Shown: positions 9,062 through 19,189 of the stretch, one piece after another
Layout of the letters: the number at the start of each line of letters is the position of its first letter
How positions within the stretch are numbered: position 1 is the stretch's first letter
DNA from: Cytobacillus suaedae
GTDB taxonomy: Bacteria > Bacillota > Bacilli > Bacillales > Bacillaceae_L
Length of the DNA stretch: 64,000 nt
Reading direction: 5' to 3'
NCBI GenBank assembly: GCA_014960805.1
Contig: CP063163.1
Coordinates: 1,041,001 to 1,105,000, forward strand
Notes under the pieces: generated by a model
Databases searched by the model: none
Told to the model about the DNA's origin: nothing
The model's input: only the letters and a program-made list of their open reading frames with translations
Program-made: the position numbers and the translations under genes

Positions 9062-10258
9062 TTGTTTGTAGCAAAAAAAAATGATGGAGTGTTTATCTCA
9101 CTACTAGATAGTCGTCCAAAAGAGGATTTAATCCAAATGAGAAAGGAGTTTAGTTTCTTTTGTTCCGCCTGCCAACATCCAGTGCAGATGAAGCTAGGAG
9201 AGAAACGCTTACCTCATTTTGCACATTTAAAGGATTCAAAGTGTATTACACAAACAGAGAATGAAACACCCTATCATTTGGAGGGGAAAAAACAACTCTA
9301 TAGTTGGTTAAGAGATCTAAGTGGAGAGTTAGAATTAGAGCCCTTTATACCAGCAATTAAACAAAGACCAGACCTATTAATAAAGGTAAACAATGAAAAA
9401 TTTGCAATTGAATTTCAATGCTCCCAACTTTCTTACGAGCATCTTAGGAAAAGAACAAAAGCCTATAAATCTATAAACATCTATCCCCTTTGGATACTCG
9501 GTGAATCTTGGTTAAAAACGGATGCAAACCCACTTTTCTCTTTATCCCCGTTTCAGTGGTTATTCGCGACCATACCACAAAGTAAAAACTCTAACTGCTT
9601 TCCATCTATCTTATATTTTAATCCAATGACAAAAATAGTGACTAAAATGGCAAACCTAATCCCTTTTTCACCTACCCAAACCTTTGCAACCATTCAAAAA
9701 TTTACTCCTAACAACTCTCTTATTGAAGTTCTTACTACCTCTTTACCTCTAAATCCACAAATGGTAACTTTATGGCTTGAAAAGAAGAAACATTGGAGAT
9801 ATCAGTTTACGATGTTTCCGGACAATAAATTAAATCCAATTTTTTTAGCGTTGTATACAGCCAGGATTACAAGAGCCTCTGTTCCAGCTGAAGCTGGTTT
9901 ACCTTTTCCAACTGTGTATTTTATCGAAACATCAGCAGTTATATGGCAGCTATGGATCCTCCTGGACTCAATTATTCCTGTTACCTTAAAAGCCCCCATA
10001 TCCTTTGATAGTACGTACCGCTTATTTAACAAAAGAGTAGATGAGGGACATATTAAAATTAGACGCTTACCCAACATAGAGGGCCAGCATTATTCCTTTG
10101 CTATTATGGATTACCTTCAAGTCCTAACAAAACTAGGTATTTTAAAAAGAATAAATGCACGTAACTTTATCAAAGTAAATGAAATCATACTCCCCCAAAA
10201 TGGGGCAGAAGCTTTAGAAGTAGATAAGGCTGTATTGAAGAAGTTATATGGTTGGTAA
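9062..10258 (+). CDS. coiA: Competence protein CoiA-like
   Basis: A 398-residue homologue of CoiA, a ComK-controlled factor that promotes recombination of incoming DNA in transformable Firmicutes. The N-terminal part has a zinc-ribbon-like segment, FFCSACQHPVQMKLG with RLPHFAH and later SKC. It is followed by a restriction-endonuclease-like core (LEPFIPAIKQRPDLLI, FAIEFQCSQLS), where the D and ExQ residues fit a PD-(D/E)xK nuclease. The frame opens at 9035, but the TTG at 9062 has GGAGG 7 bases upstream. The first 35 residues resemble the N-terminus of the YjcD helicase at 55632-57884. Confidence 0.88.
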   Translation: MFVAKKNDGVFISLLDSRPKEDLIQMRKEFSFFCSACQHPVQMKLGEKRLPHFAHLKDSKCITQTENETPYHLEGKKQLYSWLRDLSGELELEPFIPAIKQRPDLLIKVNNEKFAIEFQCSQLSYEHLRKRTKAYKSINIYPLWILGESWLKTDANPLFSLSPFQWLFATIPQSKNSNCFPSILYFNPMTKIVTKMANLIPFSPTQTFATIQKFTPNNSLIEVLTTSLPLNPQMVTLWLEKKKHWRYQFTMFPDNKLNPIFLALYTARITRASVPAEAGLPFPTVYFIETSAVIWQLWILLDSIIPVTLKAPISFDSTYRLFNKRVDEGHIKIRRLPNIEGQHYSFAIMDYLQVLTKLGILKRINARNFIKVNEIILPQNGAEALEVDKAVLKKLYGW

Positions 10259-10297
10259 ATGGCATGGTATTGCATTGGGCTTATTATATTTGAACAA

Positions 10298-10430
10298 GAG
10301 TGGATTGGAGCGGAAGGCACTTGACTCCTGAGGGAAGTGAGGGAAGTGCGAGACCCTGGCGCAAAGCGCCGAGGAGGCTCGCATCCCTCAGAGCGGAAAG
10401 CAAGTGCCTGCAGCGGAAAGGAACGGTCTA
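10298..10430 (+). repeat. Dispersed palindromic repeat, copy 2
   Basis: A full-length copy of the GC-rich repeat. The left arm is GTGGATTGGAGCGGAAGGCA and the right arm CAAGTGCCTGCAGCGGAAAG. The arms pair through GGCACTTG/CAAGTGCC, and the centre contains a GGCGC-AAA-GCGCC hairpin. It lies between coiA and the small gene at 10533. Open frames across it are repeat artefacts. Confidence 0.85.
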
Positions 10431-10532
10431 TGTTCATGTTCAAATTTCAGCCTTGGTAAATATACCCTGTAATGAGAAGTTATAGCCGTGTAAATCCTAA
10501 TAAAGGATAGATTCTAGTAGGAGGGATTATCA

Positions 10533-10715
10533 ATGAAAAAGAAGCTTGGCACAAAAAATAAACGAAATAGAGGGCTGCTATACTCGATGTTAGCCATTGG
10601 AGCGGGTGCAGCTGTATACGGGGTTGCAAAGACAATGATTAATAAAAACACTGAACATAATCCAGATCCTAACTATGAACCAGATAATCCAGAAATATTT
10701 AATTATTATTATTAA
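10533..10715 (+). CDS. Small membrane protein, DUF3918/YrzQ-like
   Basis: A 60-residue protein with a strongly basic N-terminus (KKKLGTKNKRNR), one Gly/Ala-rich membrane segment (about residues 17-35, AIGAGAAVYGVA) and a polar, Pro/Asn-rich tail ending in three Tyr. AGGAGGGATT precedes the ATG at good spacing. Layout and composition resemble the short YrzQ/DUF3918 proteins of Bacillus. The assignment rests on that pattern only, and the function is unknown. Confidence 0.6.
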   Translation: MKKKLGTKNKRNRGLLYSMLAIGAGAAVYGVAKTMINKNTEHNPDPNYEPDNPEIFNYYY

Positions 10716-10738
10716 TAAACCGTAATATAGTAAAATGA

Positions 10739-10761
10739 GGCCCTACTTAAAAAGTAGGGCT
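10739..10761 (+). terminator. Hairpin after small gene (weak terminator)
   Basis: A perfect GCCCTACTT / AAGTAGGGC stem lies 25 bases after the stop at 10715. It lacks a clear T-run, so it may only be a stabilising or weak termination hairpin. Confidence 0.4.
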
Positions 10762-10880
10762 AAATAGTGAGAGGCTTCATAGAAAAATTCACATTTTAGG
10801 AAGGATTCAAGGGGTAGTATAACGAATTAATCTAAGATGGAGTTTTTTCGACTATCGAAATACATAAGGAGGTTACACAG

Positions 10881-12698
10881 ATGGCTGAACAAACAGCAGT
10901 GAAGAAATTACCAAACCGTAATGAAATTAAAGTTGAAGACACATGGAGACTTGAAGATATTTTTGAAACAGACCAAGCATGGGAAAATGAATTTGCAGCG
11001 GTAAAAGCAATGATACCAAAGATTTCGGAATTCCAAGGTAAGTTAGGTGAGTCAGCAGATCATTTAGCAGAAGCATTGGCATATCAAGATGAAATCTCAA
11101 TGCGCTTAGGAAAACTATATACATATGCACATATGCGTTATGATCAAGATACAACCAACTCTACTTATCAAGCACTAAATGACCGTGCTGCAAATCTTTA
11201 TACACAGGTAGGAAGTGCACTTTCATTCATCGTGCCAGAAATCTTATCGGTTGATGAAGCAACAATTAAATCGTTTTTACAAGAAAAAGAAGAGTTAAAG
11301 GTATATGAGCATGCATTAGACGAGATTAACCGTCAACGTCCACACGTACTTACTGCAAAGGAAGAAGCATTACTTGCGCAAGTATCTGAAGTAACTTCAA
11401 CTTCTAGCAATACTTTCGGAATGCTAAATAATGCAGACTTAACTTTCCCAACAATTAAAGATGAAAATGGGGAAGAGGTTGAAGTGACTCATGGTCGTTA
11501 CATCCGTTTCTTAGAAAGCGATGATCGTCGAGTAAGACAAGATGCATTCAAAGCTGTATATGAGACTTATGGAAAATACAAAAATACATTTGGCAGTACA
11601 CTAAGTGGTACTGTGAAAAAAGATAATTTTAATGCACGTGTTCGTAACTACAGCTCGGCACGAGAAGCAGCACTTAGCAACAACAATATCCCTGAAACAG
11701 TTTATGAAAACTTAGTAAACACAATTAATGATAATCTACATTTACTTCACCGTTATGTTCGTTTACGTAAAAAGCTTCTTGGGGTAGATGAACTTCATAT
11801 GTATGACCTTTATACTCCTTTAATTAAGGATGTTAAAATGGAGATTCCTTACAGTGAAGCTAAAGATTATTTATTAAAAGGCTTGGCTCCACTTGGAGAG
11901 GATTATTTACGTCTTGTTCAAGAAGGCTTTGACAATCGCTGGGTAGATGTTCATGAGAATAAAGGTAAGCGAAGTGGTGCTTATTCTTCTGGAACATATG
12001 GTACAAATCCATATATCCTTATGAACTGGCAGGATAATGTGAACAACTTGTTTACACTTGCACATGAATTTGGACACTCAGTACACAGCTATTACACTCG
12101 AAATAACCAACCATATCCATATGGAAATTACTCAATTTTCGTTGCAGAGGTAGCTTCTACTTGTAATGAGGCACTATTAAATGATTACTTATTAAAAACA
12201 ATTGATGATGAACAGAAGAAGCTTTATCTATTAAATCATTATTTAGAAGGCTTCCGCGGAACTGTTTTCCGTCAAACAATGTTTGCGGAATTTGAACATC
12301 TTATCCATAAGAAAGCACAAGATGGAGAAGCGTTAACACCTGACTTATTAACAGAAACTTACTATAACTTGAACAAAAAGTACTTTGGTGACGATATCGT
12401 TATTGATGAAGAAATTGGCCTAGAGTGGGCAAGAATTCCTCACTTCTATTACAATTACTATGTTTATCAATATGCAACTGGCTTTAGTGCAGCAACTGCA
12501 TTAAGCAAGCAAATTCTTGAAGAAGGTCAGCCGGCAGTAGATCGTTATATCAATAACTTCTTAAAAGCGGGAAGCTCAGACTATCCGATTGAAGTATTGA
12601 AGAGTGCAGGAGTAGACATGACATCTTCAAAAGCAATTGAAGATGCTTGTAAAGTATTTGAGCAAAAACTAACGGAGATGGAAAATCTTCTAGCATAA
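10881..12698 (+). CDS. pepF: Oligoendopeptidase F
   Basis: A 605-residue zinc metallopeptidase of family M3B that cleaves short peptides in the cytoplasm. It pairs naturally with peptide uptake by Opp. The zinc motif HEFGH is at about residues 395-399, and the third ligand Glu lies downstream in the VAEVASTCNEALL segment. The N-terminal four-helix region (RLGKLYTYAHMRYDQDT) is typical. AAGGAGG precedes the ATG. B. subtilis has its PepF homologue YjbG at the same place between coiA and yjbH. Confidence 0.95.
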   Translation: MAEQTAVKKLPNRNEIKVEDTWRLEDIFETDQAWENEFAAVKAMIPKISEFQGKLGESADHLAEALAYQDEISMRLGKLYTYAHMRYDQDTTNSTYQALNDRAANLYTQVGSALSFIVPEILSVDEATIKSFLQEKEELKVYEHALDEINRQRPHVLTAKEEALLAQVSEVTSTSSNTFGMLNNADLTFPTIKDENGEEVEVTHGRYIRFLESDDRRVRQDAFKAVYETYGKYKNTFGSTLSGTVKKDNFNARVRNYSSAREAALSNNNIPETVYENLVNTINDNLHLLHRYVRLRKKLLGVDELHMYDLYTPLIKDVKMEIPYSEAKDYLLKGLAPLGEDYLRLVQEGFDNRWVDVHENKGKRSGAYSSGTYGTNPYILMNWQDNVNNLFTLAHEFGHSVHSYYTRNNQPYPYGNYSIFVAEVASTCNEALLNDYLLKTIDDEQKKLYLLNHYLEGFRGTVFRQTMFAEFEHLIHKKAQDGEALTPDLLTETYYNLNKKYFGDDIVIDEEIGLEWARIPHFYYNYYVYQYATGFSAATALSKQILEEGQPAVDRYINNFLKAGSSDYPIEVLKSAGVDMTSSKAIEDACKVFEQKLTEMENLLA

Positions 12699-12703
12699 TA
12701 ATG

Positions 12704-12747
12704 AACAAAGGGTACTTGATCTAATTCAAGTACCCTTTGTTAATTTT
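12704..12747 (+). terminator. pepF terminator
   Basis: A long AACAAAGGGTACTTGA / TCAAGTACCCTTTGTT stem with a six-base loop, ending in TTAATTTT. Confidence 0.85.
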
Positions 12748-12767
12748 GCGACTTTATTATATTTGAT

Positions 12768-12950
12768 CTAATTAAAGCCATTGAACCGTTTACGATTATT
12801 CAAGTTAAATAAGAAAATGAGAATGGCTACGAATAAGATTGGAGAAGTAATGTAGAGTGGAAACATACCCATGAGACCAAATACATTGATGGCAAACGTA
12901 ACAATCACTAGAACTAGTCCAACGATCACTGAAGGTTTAATAAAAATCAC
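12768..12950 (-). CDS. Small two-helix membrane protein, unknown
   Basis: About 60 residues, almost entirely two hydrophobic helices (about residues 7-28 and 31-48) with a basic NNRKRFNGFN tail. The start is uncertain. The GTG at 12950 lies inside an AGGGGTGA ribosome-site-like stretch. No family is recognised. It sits alone between pepF and yjbH on the opposite strand to pepF. Confidence 0.45.
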   Translation of the reverse strand: MIFIKPSVIVGLVLVIVTFAINVFGLMGMFPLYITSPILFVAILIFLFNLNNRKRFNGFN

Positions 12951-13172
12951 CCCTAGGTTAACAGAATTGTCCTTACTATGATGGTATTGTAGGCTAGTCT
13001 ATTTTATGAACAATTCTTTACAATAAGGTGTTACAACTTTGTGAAACAATGAATAATTGAATTGTTAACTATGAATAAAATTGGTATAGTTATCTTGTGA
13101 AGTAACTCACAAACAAACATTATCCCCTTTGTTTGCTCGTGAAAATTTCCCATTCCCCTAATAATGTATATG

Positions 13173-13210
13173 AAAAAGTGTAGCATCAATGAATGCTACA
13201 CTTTTCATTT
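13173..13210. terminator. Terminator downstream of yjbH
   Basis: A GTGTAGCAT / ATGCTACAC stem flanked by A-run and T-run, placed 8 bases beyond the yjbH stop. In the minus sense it ends the yjbIH unit. Confidence 0.8.
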
Positions 13211-13217
13211 TACAGAC

Positions 13218-14090
13218 CTATTCAATATATCTCCAGAAGCTACCATATTTTACAGGTACATGTTCGACCTTTTGCTTGAGGAGGAGTTTTTTCATTTCTC
13301 GTTCTACTTCTGAAATCGATAAGTTGTAAACAACAGATAATTCCTTAGATGCAACAAATTTAAAATATGACATAAACTCTTCCATTGGAGGAAGAGAAGA
13401 AGGAGCAGGCTCGTCTCCTAACATATCATGGAGAATGTCTACATACATCTCATATGGATAACAGCCCGTAATTTTTATGCCTTCATCCTCAATATTTTCG
13501 TTGAAAAATACAAGGGTTGGTATTTCATCTACTTCCATTTCTGATGTGATTTTTAAATCGCATTGAAAGCCTTTTGATGCACTATCAGAGTGGAGATCGT
13601 TTGTGAATTCCTCGACATCTAAATTAACCAAGGAAGCACATTCGATTAAAACGCTCTCTTCGCATATATTTTGTTTTTCAAGGAAAAGAACCTCTTGTAG
13701 CTTTCTAAGAAACCTAATGCCTGAACGCTTACCTTGGAGCTCAGCTGCTTTTATGGCAACTGAAGCGGCATAAGGAGTGGATATTGGATTTTCAAACCAC
13801 AAAGTCCCATCACAGGACATGCCTGAGCGGCTTCCTGTTCTTTCCCACACTTGCGCGATGTTCTCGTGCTTTTGTTTTTTGCCAAGATTTAGGGTTGCTA
13901 ATCTTCCACTTAACACATGACGGATGGTAAAAAATTGTCCGTACTCAATCATCAGCTTTTTTAACACTGGCTCCAGTGCCCAGCAGTCAGGACATAATGG
14001 GTCAATGAACATGTAGATTTCCAGTGGTTTCTTAGAAGTGCCTTGGCACGATTGACTAGAGAACCAGTTTGGATTTGATTTCAAACTCAA
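13218..14090 (-). CDS. yjbH: ClpXP adaptor protein SpxH/YjbH
   Basis: A 290-residue DsbA/FrnE-like protein that delivers Spx to ClpXP, so it controls the product of spx at 5245-5640. The N-terminal thioredoxin-fold motif is [12 protein letters not shown] (CxxC at about residues 34-37). An N-terminal cysteine-bearing segment (SQSCQGTSK) precedes it. The C-terminal DUF953/DsbA helical part ends WRYIE. It overlaps the upstream yjbI gene by 4 bases (ATGA), indicating translational coupling, as in B. subtilis. Confidence 0.93.
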   Translation of the reverse strand: MSLKSNPNWFSSQSCQGTSKKPLEIYMFIDPLCPDCWALEPVLKKLMIEYGQFFTIRHVLSGRLATLNLGKKQKHENIAQVWERTGSRSGMSCDGTLWFENPISTPYAASVAIKAAELQGKRSGIRFLRKLQEVLFLEKQNICEESVLIECASLVNLDVEEFTNDLHSDSASKGFQCDLKITSEMEVDEIPTLVFFNENIEDEGIKITGCYPYEMYVDILHDMLGDEPAPSSLPPMEEFMSYFKFVASKELSVVYNLSISEVEREMKKLLLKQKVEHVPVKYGSFWRYIE

Positions 14091-14497
14091 GATAATGCTC
14101 CTTTCCGGCCGTGGTCATCTGGAGTATTAATCATATGTTGTGCAGTCAGAAATAATCGATCATAAAATTCTTTTCGTAATGGGCCATCTAAACCTATCTC
14201 GTCCATGGCCTCATACATACAGGCTAACCATGCCTTTGCCCTAGTTGGCGTTATTTCGAAGGGTAGATGTCTAGCTCTTAGCATAGGATGGCCATGTTCT
14301 TCTGTATAGAGATTAGGACCACCAAGATATTGAGTTAAAAACTGCTTTTGTTTTCTTGCAGTTTCAGTAAAGTCATCAGGAAATATTGGTGCTAAGTCAG
14401 GATGTTTTCCAACTCGATTATAAAAAGCATCAACAAGCTTTGAAAGAGTTTCTTTTCCCCCAATGGCATCATAAGGTGATTTAATATTGTCTGGCAT
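14087..14497 (-). CDS. yjbI: Truncated haemoglobin YjbI
   Basis: A 136-residue group II (trHbO) globin. Visible features are [19 protein letters not shown] at the A/B helices (residues 7-25), the [16 protein letters not shown] segment, and the MLRARHLPF motif holding the proximal haem histidine at about residue 76. W at position 90 or so is typical of this group. It is first in the yjbIH pair. In B. subtilis YjbI helps protect or oxidise YjbH under thiol stress. The ATG at 14497 has AAAGGAG upstream. Confidence 0.93.
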   Translation of the reverse strand: MPDNIKSPYDAIGGKETLSKLVDAFYNRVGKHPDLAPIFPDDFTETARKQKQFLTQYLGGPNLYTEEHGHPMLRARHLPFEITPTRAKAWLACMYEAMDEIGLDGPLRKEFYDRLFLTAQHMINTPDDHGRKGALS

Positions 14498-14715
14498 GTT
14501 GATTACTCCTTTTTTTAACCTACATTTTACAATGCATGTTTTACTTATTATTTATTTTAGCAATGGTTAAGATATATCTCAAATAATGAGCACTTAAAAT
14601 AACTGGAAATTAAAAGAACAATTAAATGTTTATTTAACAAATTTTACTAGCTTACTTTATCTTTTACTTTATAATAAAGAATAGTAACCAAGTATTTAAC
14701 AGGAAGTGGACGAAT

Positions 14716-15774
14716 ATGAAGGTGTTAATAAAGAGTGCATATCACTCAGACCATGCACTTGAAGTGATTTTTTCTTCTTTACGCTGGCTTTTTTTAGTTT
14801 TATCAATCGTGGTATTCACCTTACAATATATTGAAAATCCAGTTCACTTAAAACTAAACCTATTTATAGCTTTAGTTGTTTTTGGTTTTTTATATATGGG
14901 CATTTCTGATTTTTATTTACATAAGTCCCCTAAAGGTTCAAAAGTGTATACATTAATGACTAAGGGTGGGCCATTCTTTGACTTTATAGCATTCTCAGCT
15001 CTTATCCCATTAACGGGAGGGTTTGAAAGTCCGCTGTTCCCGGTGGCCTATTTAATTATTTTACATGTTGTTGTTTATTGGAGATTACTAGGTGGGATAG
15101 TAGCTGCTAGTCTATTTAGTTTAATCTACTCTATCATTTTTTTCGTACAAGTCTCTGAATTCATCTCCCTTGATAATTTAACCGATTATGTTAGCCGAGT
15201 TTTCTTTTTGTTAATGATTGGGGCATTAGGGGGAATTATTGTTTCAAGAGAGAGAAAATATCATTCTGAAAAACATATGCTAGTTGAAGCTGCAAATCGT
15301 GATTATCTGACCAATCTATTAAATCACCGCTCTTTTCAGGAGCACTTACGAAAAGATTTAGAAAATGGAGTCGACTTTTACCTTGTCCTTACTGATATTG
15401 ATAAGTTTAAATCAATTAATGATCAATACGGCCATGTAATGGGTGATGAAGTATTAGGACAAATCGGCGCAATCATTCATTCTATTATTCCAGAAAAAAC
15501 AGGTAAAGCTTTCCGATATGGAGGAGAAGAGTTTGCCATTCTTCTTTACACTAATGATCAAACTGAGATTAATAAGCTTTTAGTAGAAATCAAACAATCC
15601 GTCTCTAATCATATTTTTTACTGCGAAGGAAAGACTTTTTCTGTAACTATGAGTTTTGGAAGCTGTAAACAAAATGGTGAGAGACCAGCACAGTTAGTAG
15701 AAAAAGTTGATAAGCTCCTTTATGAAGCAAAGGATAGTGGAAGGAACTCGATTGTTTATTCGGAAGTTGGTTAA
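14716..15774 (+). CDS. Membrane-bound diguanylate cyclase (GGDEF)
   Basis: A 352-residue protein with five or six N-terminal membrane helices (about residues 15-180), a short coiled linker (SRERKYHSEKHMLVEAANRDYLTNL) and a C-terminal GGDEF domain. The active-site signature is RYGGEEFAILL at about residue 274, so catalysis of c-di-GMP from two GTP is likely. The metal-binding DIDKFKSINDQYGH is intact. No RxxD inhibitory site is obvious before it. It lies between yjbI and yjbJ, where B. subtilis has no such gene. The signal sensed by the membrane part is unknown. Confidence 0.9.
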   Translation: MKVLIKSAYHSDHALEVIFSSLRWLFLVLSIVVFTLQYIENPVHLKLNLFIALVVFGFLYMGISDFYLHKSPKGSKVYTLMTKGGPFFDFIAFSALIPLTGGFESPLFPVAYLIILHVVVYWRLLGGIVAASLFSLIYSIIFFVQVSEFISLDNLTDYVSRVFFLLMIGALGGIIVSRERKYHSEKHMLVEAANRDYLTNLLNHRSFQEHLRKDLENGVDFYLVLTDIDKFKSINDQYGHVMGDEVLGQIGAIIHSIIPEKTGKAFRYGGEEFAILLYTNDQTEINKLLVEIKQSVSNHIFYCEGKTFSVTMSFGSCKQNGERPAQLVEKVDKLLYEAKDSGRNSIVYSEVG

Positions 15775-15820
15775 TTTGAGAGATTTGGATAATCGTTCAA
15801 CCAGTACCAATTAAGAATTA

Positions 15821-15862
15821 AAAAAAGAAATCATTACATTTACTGTAATGATTTCTTTTTTG
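15821..15862. terminator. Bidirectional terminator, GGDEF gene / yjbJ
   Basis: An AGAAATCATTACA / TGTAATGATTTCT stem with A and T runs on both sides, between convergent genes. Confidence 0.85.
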
Positions 15863-16474
15863 TTAAGAATAGTAGGTTTCCGTTACTTTACGGACGTAGT
15901 TTTGTGTTTCTTTAAAAGGTGGGATCCCGCCGTATTTGTCAACATTACCAGGACCTGCGTTATAGGCAGCGAGTGCAAGTGAGAGGTCTCCGTCATATTT
16001 GTCTAACATCGAACGAAGGTATTTTGTTCCACCTTCAACATTTTGAGCAGGGTCATAAATGTTCGTGACGCCAAGATATCTAGCTGTACTAGGCATTAAT
16101 TGCATGAGGCCAGTTGCACCAGCATGGCTTTTGGCGTTCGGGTTGAAATTCGATTCGTGTTTTATGACTGATTTAATTAAGCTTGGATCAATATTATATT
16201 TTTGAGCAGCCTTCTCAATGATTTCCTCTAGATTACCCTCAACCTTTATAGGAGAAGTTCCTTGAAGTGAAGCAACAGAAGCAACTGAAGCAGGTCGACG
16301 ATTCAAGCCATTCATCGGAAGTATAGAAGGATTGTTTGATAATGCAGTGGTTGAAAGCATCTCAGTTAACAAATCCTTAAATAAAGAAGTGTCTCCAGTT
16401 GTTGTTTGCGAAGAGGAGTTAAAGCCTTTAATTGCTTGAAGCTCCATTAACATTTTAATTTGATCTATTTTCAT
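15863..16474 (-). CDS. yjbJ: Lytic transglycosylase (SLT domain) YjbJ-like
   Basis: A 203-residue protein with a Ser/Thr-rich N-terminal 70 residues and a C-terminal lysozyme-like SLT domain. The catalytic Glu is in [13 protein letters not shown] (about residue 108). The [15 protein letters not shown] and [17 protein letters not shown] motifs that follow are standard. It cleaves the MurNAc-GlcNAc bond of peptidoglycan to 1,6-anhydro products. No classical signal peptide is visible, and the N-terminal leader is polar, as in the B. subtilis protein. It overlaps no neighbour but follows yjbK by 5 bases. Confidence 0.9.
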   Translation of the reverse strand: MKIDQIKMLMELQAIKGFNSSSQTTTGDTSLFKDLLTEMLSTTALSNNPSILPMNGLNRRPASVASVASLQGTSPIKVEGNLEEIIEKAAQKYNIDPSLIKSVIKHESNFNPNAKSHAGATGLMQLMPSTARYLGVTNIYDPAQNVEGGTKYLRSMLDKYDGDLSLALAAYNAGPGNVDKYGGIPPFKETQNYVRKVTETYYS

Positions 16475-16479
16475 CGTCT

Positions 16480-17064
16480 TTACTCTCCATGATTCATTGA
16501 CTTTATATAGAACCGCATAATTTTGTTTTCTGTCTTTCGTAGTGGGATTCCTTGAGCTTTTAGAAGTTCATGAAAATGGGCTTGACCACTTTTCTCATCT
16601 GAAACCTCATATTCTATTTCATAATCATCCGTATCTAAGTATGAACTATGGTCAAAAACAAGTAGTCCATTTTTATAAGATAGTTCAGCTCGCGAAGTGG
16701 TTAGCTTTCCAAAAAACTTTACAAAGGTTGGAGTTATCCCTTCTTTACTTAAAATATCATAGATATCTCCTTTTGGGAATTGTCCATCATTTAACATTAA
16801 TAAAGCTTGTTCCTCGGATAAAGTTTGGTGAGATTCTAATAGACCAATTGCTGCTGGCTGCTTTAAGGTTAAGGTGTAGTTATCATTCTTGAAACGGATA
16901 CGTAGCGCTGACTTTTTTTCTTTTAGCAAAAATTGAGGGGTATCAAAATAATAGTTTATTTGTGTTTTAAAGTCTTGTTCAGTAACTGAAAAATGAGTTA
17001 GTAACTGTTGAAATTCTTCTTTAGTAAGAAGGTTCTTAAATTCAATTTCAATTTCTTGATTCAA
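16480..17064 (-). CDS. yjbK: CYTH-domain protein YjbK
   Basis: A 194-residue member of the CYTH (adenylate cyclase/thiamine triphosphatase) fold. The N-terminal EIEIEFKN (ExExK-like) is the defining metal/phosphate motif. Basic and acidic residues follow as in triphosphate tunnel enzymes ([25 protein letters not shown]). Its substrate is probably an organic or inorganic triphosphate. The open frame extends upstream, but the TTG at 17064, six bases after AAGGAAG, gives [11 protein letters not shown] as in other Bacillus YjbK proteins. Confidence 0.88.
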   Translation of the reverse strand: MNQEIEIEFKNLLTKEEFQQLLTHFSVTEQDFKTQINYYFDTPQFLLKEKKSALRIRFKNDNYTLTLKQPAAIGLLESHQTLSEEQALLMLNDGQFPKGDIYDILSKEGITPTFVKFFGKLTTSRAELSYKNGLLVFDHSSYLDTDDYEIEYEVSDEKSGQAHFHELLKAQGIPLRKTENKIMRFYIKSMNHGE

Positions 17065-17193
17065 TTCCATCTTCCTTTCTAAAGATATTATCGCTTCAAT
17101 TTTTGTTGATAGCAATAACTAAACATGAAAAGGTGTATTATGGTAAAATAAATGGGACAATTATTATGTACTGCAAGAAGGGAGACTCCGGGT

Positions 17194-17571
17194 ATGTCAA
17201 AAATGATTAATGTTATACATACGATTATATCAACAGATGAAAAATTGGTTTTTGAAGCTGAGAAAAGTAGCTATGATGCAACATCACTTGTTCCAACTGG
17301 GCAAATGTTAGTTGATTCAGATTCAGTTGCATTTATATATAAGTTAGAAAATGAAACCGAGTTTATCTATGTAAGCCTACCATACTCTACTTGGGCTGGT
17401 TTAAAAGAAACGATGGAAAAAGAACGAAGTGTTTTTGTGAAGGTGAATGATACAGAAATTAGGCTTGATGGAATCATTGGAGAATTAGAGTACTTAGTTA
17501 GTAATATTGAAGGAAATGCTAACTATGGTGAAGAAATGGTATCAAAGGTGGAAGAGATTTTCCTGCCTTAA
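17194..17571 (+). CDS. yjbL: UPF0738 protein YjbL
   Basis: A 125-residue cytoplasmic protein matching the YjbL/UPF0738 pattern: PTGQMLVDSDSVAFIYKLE in the middle and a C-terminal helix (GEEMVSKVEEIF). The function is unknown. The ATG at 17194 follows AAGGGAG by 9 bases. It is divergent from yjbK, with a short promoter region between, as in B. subtilis. Confidence 0.8.
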   Translation: MSKMINVIHTIISTDEKLVFEAEKSSYDATSLVPTGQMLVDSDSVAFIYKLENETEFIYVSLPYSTWAGLKETMEKERSVFVKVNDTEIRLDGIIGELEYLVSNIEGNANYGEEMVSKVEEIFLP

Positions 17572-17630
17572 CAGCTCTTAGATAATTAAAATAACCATTG
17601 ATAATTAATCAATTTTGGTGGTGGAAATAC

Positions 17631-18260
17631 ATGAAGAAACATTGGGATCTTTTCTTAGCCCCCTATGAACAAGCGATTGACGAATTAAAGGTGAAATTGA
17701 AGGGGATGAGATCTCAATTTGAGATGCAATCAACACATTCTCCAATCGAATTCGTAACAGGTCGAGTCAAGCCGATTGCAAGTATCCTTGATAAGGCAAA
17801 TAAAAAGGGGATTCCTCTAGATAAATTAGCTGAGGAATTGCAAGATATTGCAGGATTACGAATGATGTGTCAGTTTGTGGATGATATTAAAAAGGTAGTC
17901 GAACTACTTAGACAAAGAAATGATTTCGAAATTGTGGAAGAACGTGATTACATAACCCATAAGAAACTAAGTGGTTATCGTTCCTATCATATTGTCATCC
18001 GATACCCAGTTCAAACGATAAATGGTGAAAAGCAAATCCTTGTTGAAATTCAGATTAGAACATTAGCCATGAATTTTTGGGCAACAATTGAGCATTCATT
18101 AAACTATAAATATAGTGGTCATTTTCCTGAAGATATTGAGCGCCGGTTACAGCGTGCTGCTGAAGCGGCATTTAGACTAGATGAAGAAATGTCACAAATA
18201 CGCGGGGAAATTCAAGAGGCCCAAGTGATATTCTCCCGGAAACAAGAAGATACTAATTAG
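17631..18260 (+). CDS. yjbM: Small alarmone synthetase YjbM (RelQ/SasB)
   Basis: A 209-residue (p)ppGpp synthetase that transfers pyrophosphate from ATP to GDP or GTP. It lacks a hydrolase domain. Synthetase motifs include the RVKPIASILDKANKKGI basic loop, DIAGLRMMCQFVDDI, the YITHKKLSGYRSYHIVIRYP segment, LVEIQIRTLAMNFWA and EHSLNYKYSG. The start at 17631 has GGTGGTGGAA upstream. It lies immediately before nadF, an arrangement shared with B. subtilis and many Firmicutes. Confidence 0.94.
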   Translation: MKKHWDLFLAPYEQAIDELKVKLKGMRSQFEMQSTHSPIEFVTGRVKPIASILDKANKKGIPLDKLAEELQDIAGLRMMCQFVDDIKKVVELLRQRNDFEIVEERDYITHKKLSGYRSYHIVIRYPVQTINGEKQILVEIQIRTLAMNFWATIEHSLNYKYSGHFPEDIERRLQRAAEAAFRLDEEMSQIRGEIQEAQVIFSRKQEDTN

Positions 18261-18380
18261 ATTACATACTATAATTCAAGTTTTATTAAAATGAGGGCAT
18301 CATTTATGTGCCCTCAAAAAGTCCAAAGCAAAACATAGGTCACATAAAAATGAATTTATAGCATAGAGAGGGGTGTAAGA

Positions 18381-19175
18381 ATGAAATTTGCAATTACATC
18401 TAAAGGTGATCCGACGTCAAATTCGTTGATGCAAAAAATGAAAACCTACTTATTGGATTTTGAACTTACCTATGACGAAGATCAACCGGATATTGTTATT
18501 TCTGTTGGTGGAGATGGTACTCTTTTATATGCTTTCCATCGCTATCGCAGCAGACTAAACAAAACAGCCTTTGTTGGTGTACATACTGGGCATCTTGGTT
18601 TTTACGCAGACTGGGTACCTGATGAAATAGAAAAGCTAGTGATTGCTATTGCCAAAACACCATATCAAATTGTTGAATATCCTTTGTTAGAAGTAATAAT
18701 TCGCTATATAAATGGTGGAAGAGAAGCAAGATACTTAGCTTTAAACGAATGTACCGTAAAAAGTGTAGAAGGTTCACTAGTAATGGATGTGGAAATTAAG
18801 GGCCAGTTGTTTGAGACGTTCCGTGGGGATGGATTGTGTATTTCTACTCCATCTGGTAGCACAGCATACAATAAAGCGTTAGGCGGGGCAATATTACATC
18901 CTTCTCTAGAAGTCATTCAAATTGCAGAAATGGCCTCAATCAATAACCGTGTATTTAGAACAGTAGGCTCGCCGATGGTTCTTCCTAACCACCATACGTG
19001 TTTACTAAAACCGGTAAATGATGTTGATTTCCACATTACGATCGATCATTTAACGTTACTTCATAAGGATGTAAAATCGATTCAATGTCGAGTAGCTAGT
19101 GAGAAGATCCGATTTGCTCGCTTTAGACCTTTTCCTTTTTGGAAAAGAGTTAGAGATTCTTTTATTGCCGATTAG
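18381..19175 (+). CDS. nadF: NAD kinase
   Basis: A 264-residue NAD kinase (PpnKA) that makes NADP from NAD and ATP. The catalytic [10 protein letters not shown] is at about residue 44, and the NAD site NECTVKS and [19 protein letters not shown] (about residues 150-170) are intact. GAGAGGGGTG precedes the ATG. It is followed 14 bases later by the pseudouridine synthase gene, with which it is probably cotranscribed. Confidence 0.95.
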   Translation: MKFAITSKGDPTSNSLMQKMKTYLLDFELTYDEDQPDIVISVGGDGTLLYAFHRYRSRLNKTAFVGVHTGHLGFYADWVPDEIEKLVIAIAKTPYQIVEYPLLEVIIRYINGGREARYLALNECTVKSVEGSLVMDVEIKGQLFETFRGDGLCISTPSGSTAYNKALGGAILHPSLEVIQIAEMASINNRVFRTVGSPMVLPNHHTCLLKPVNDVDFHITIDHLTLLHKDVKSIQCRVASEKIRFARFRPFPFWKRVRDSFIAD

Positions 19176-19189
19176 AAGGGAAATAAACA

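Noticed and set aside
10300-10485. Open frame through dispersed repeat copy 2
   Set aside because: It consists mostly of the repeat arms and has no ribosome site. Matching frames appear in other copies for the same reason.
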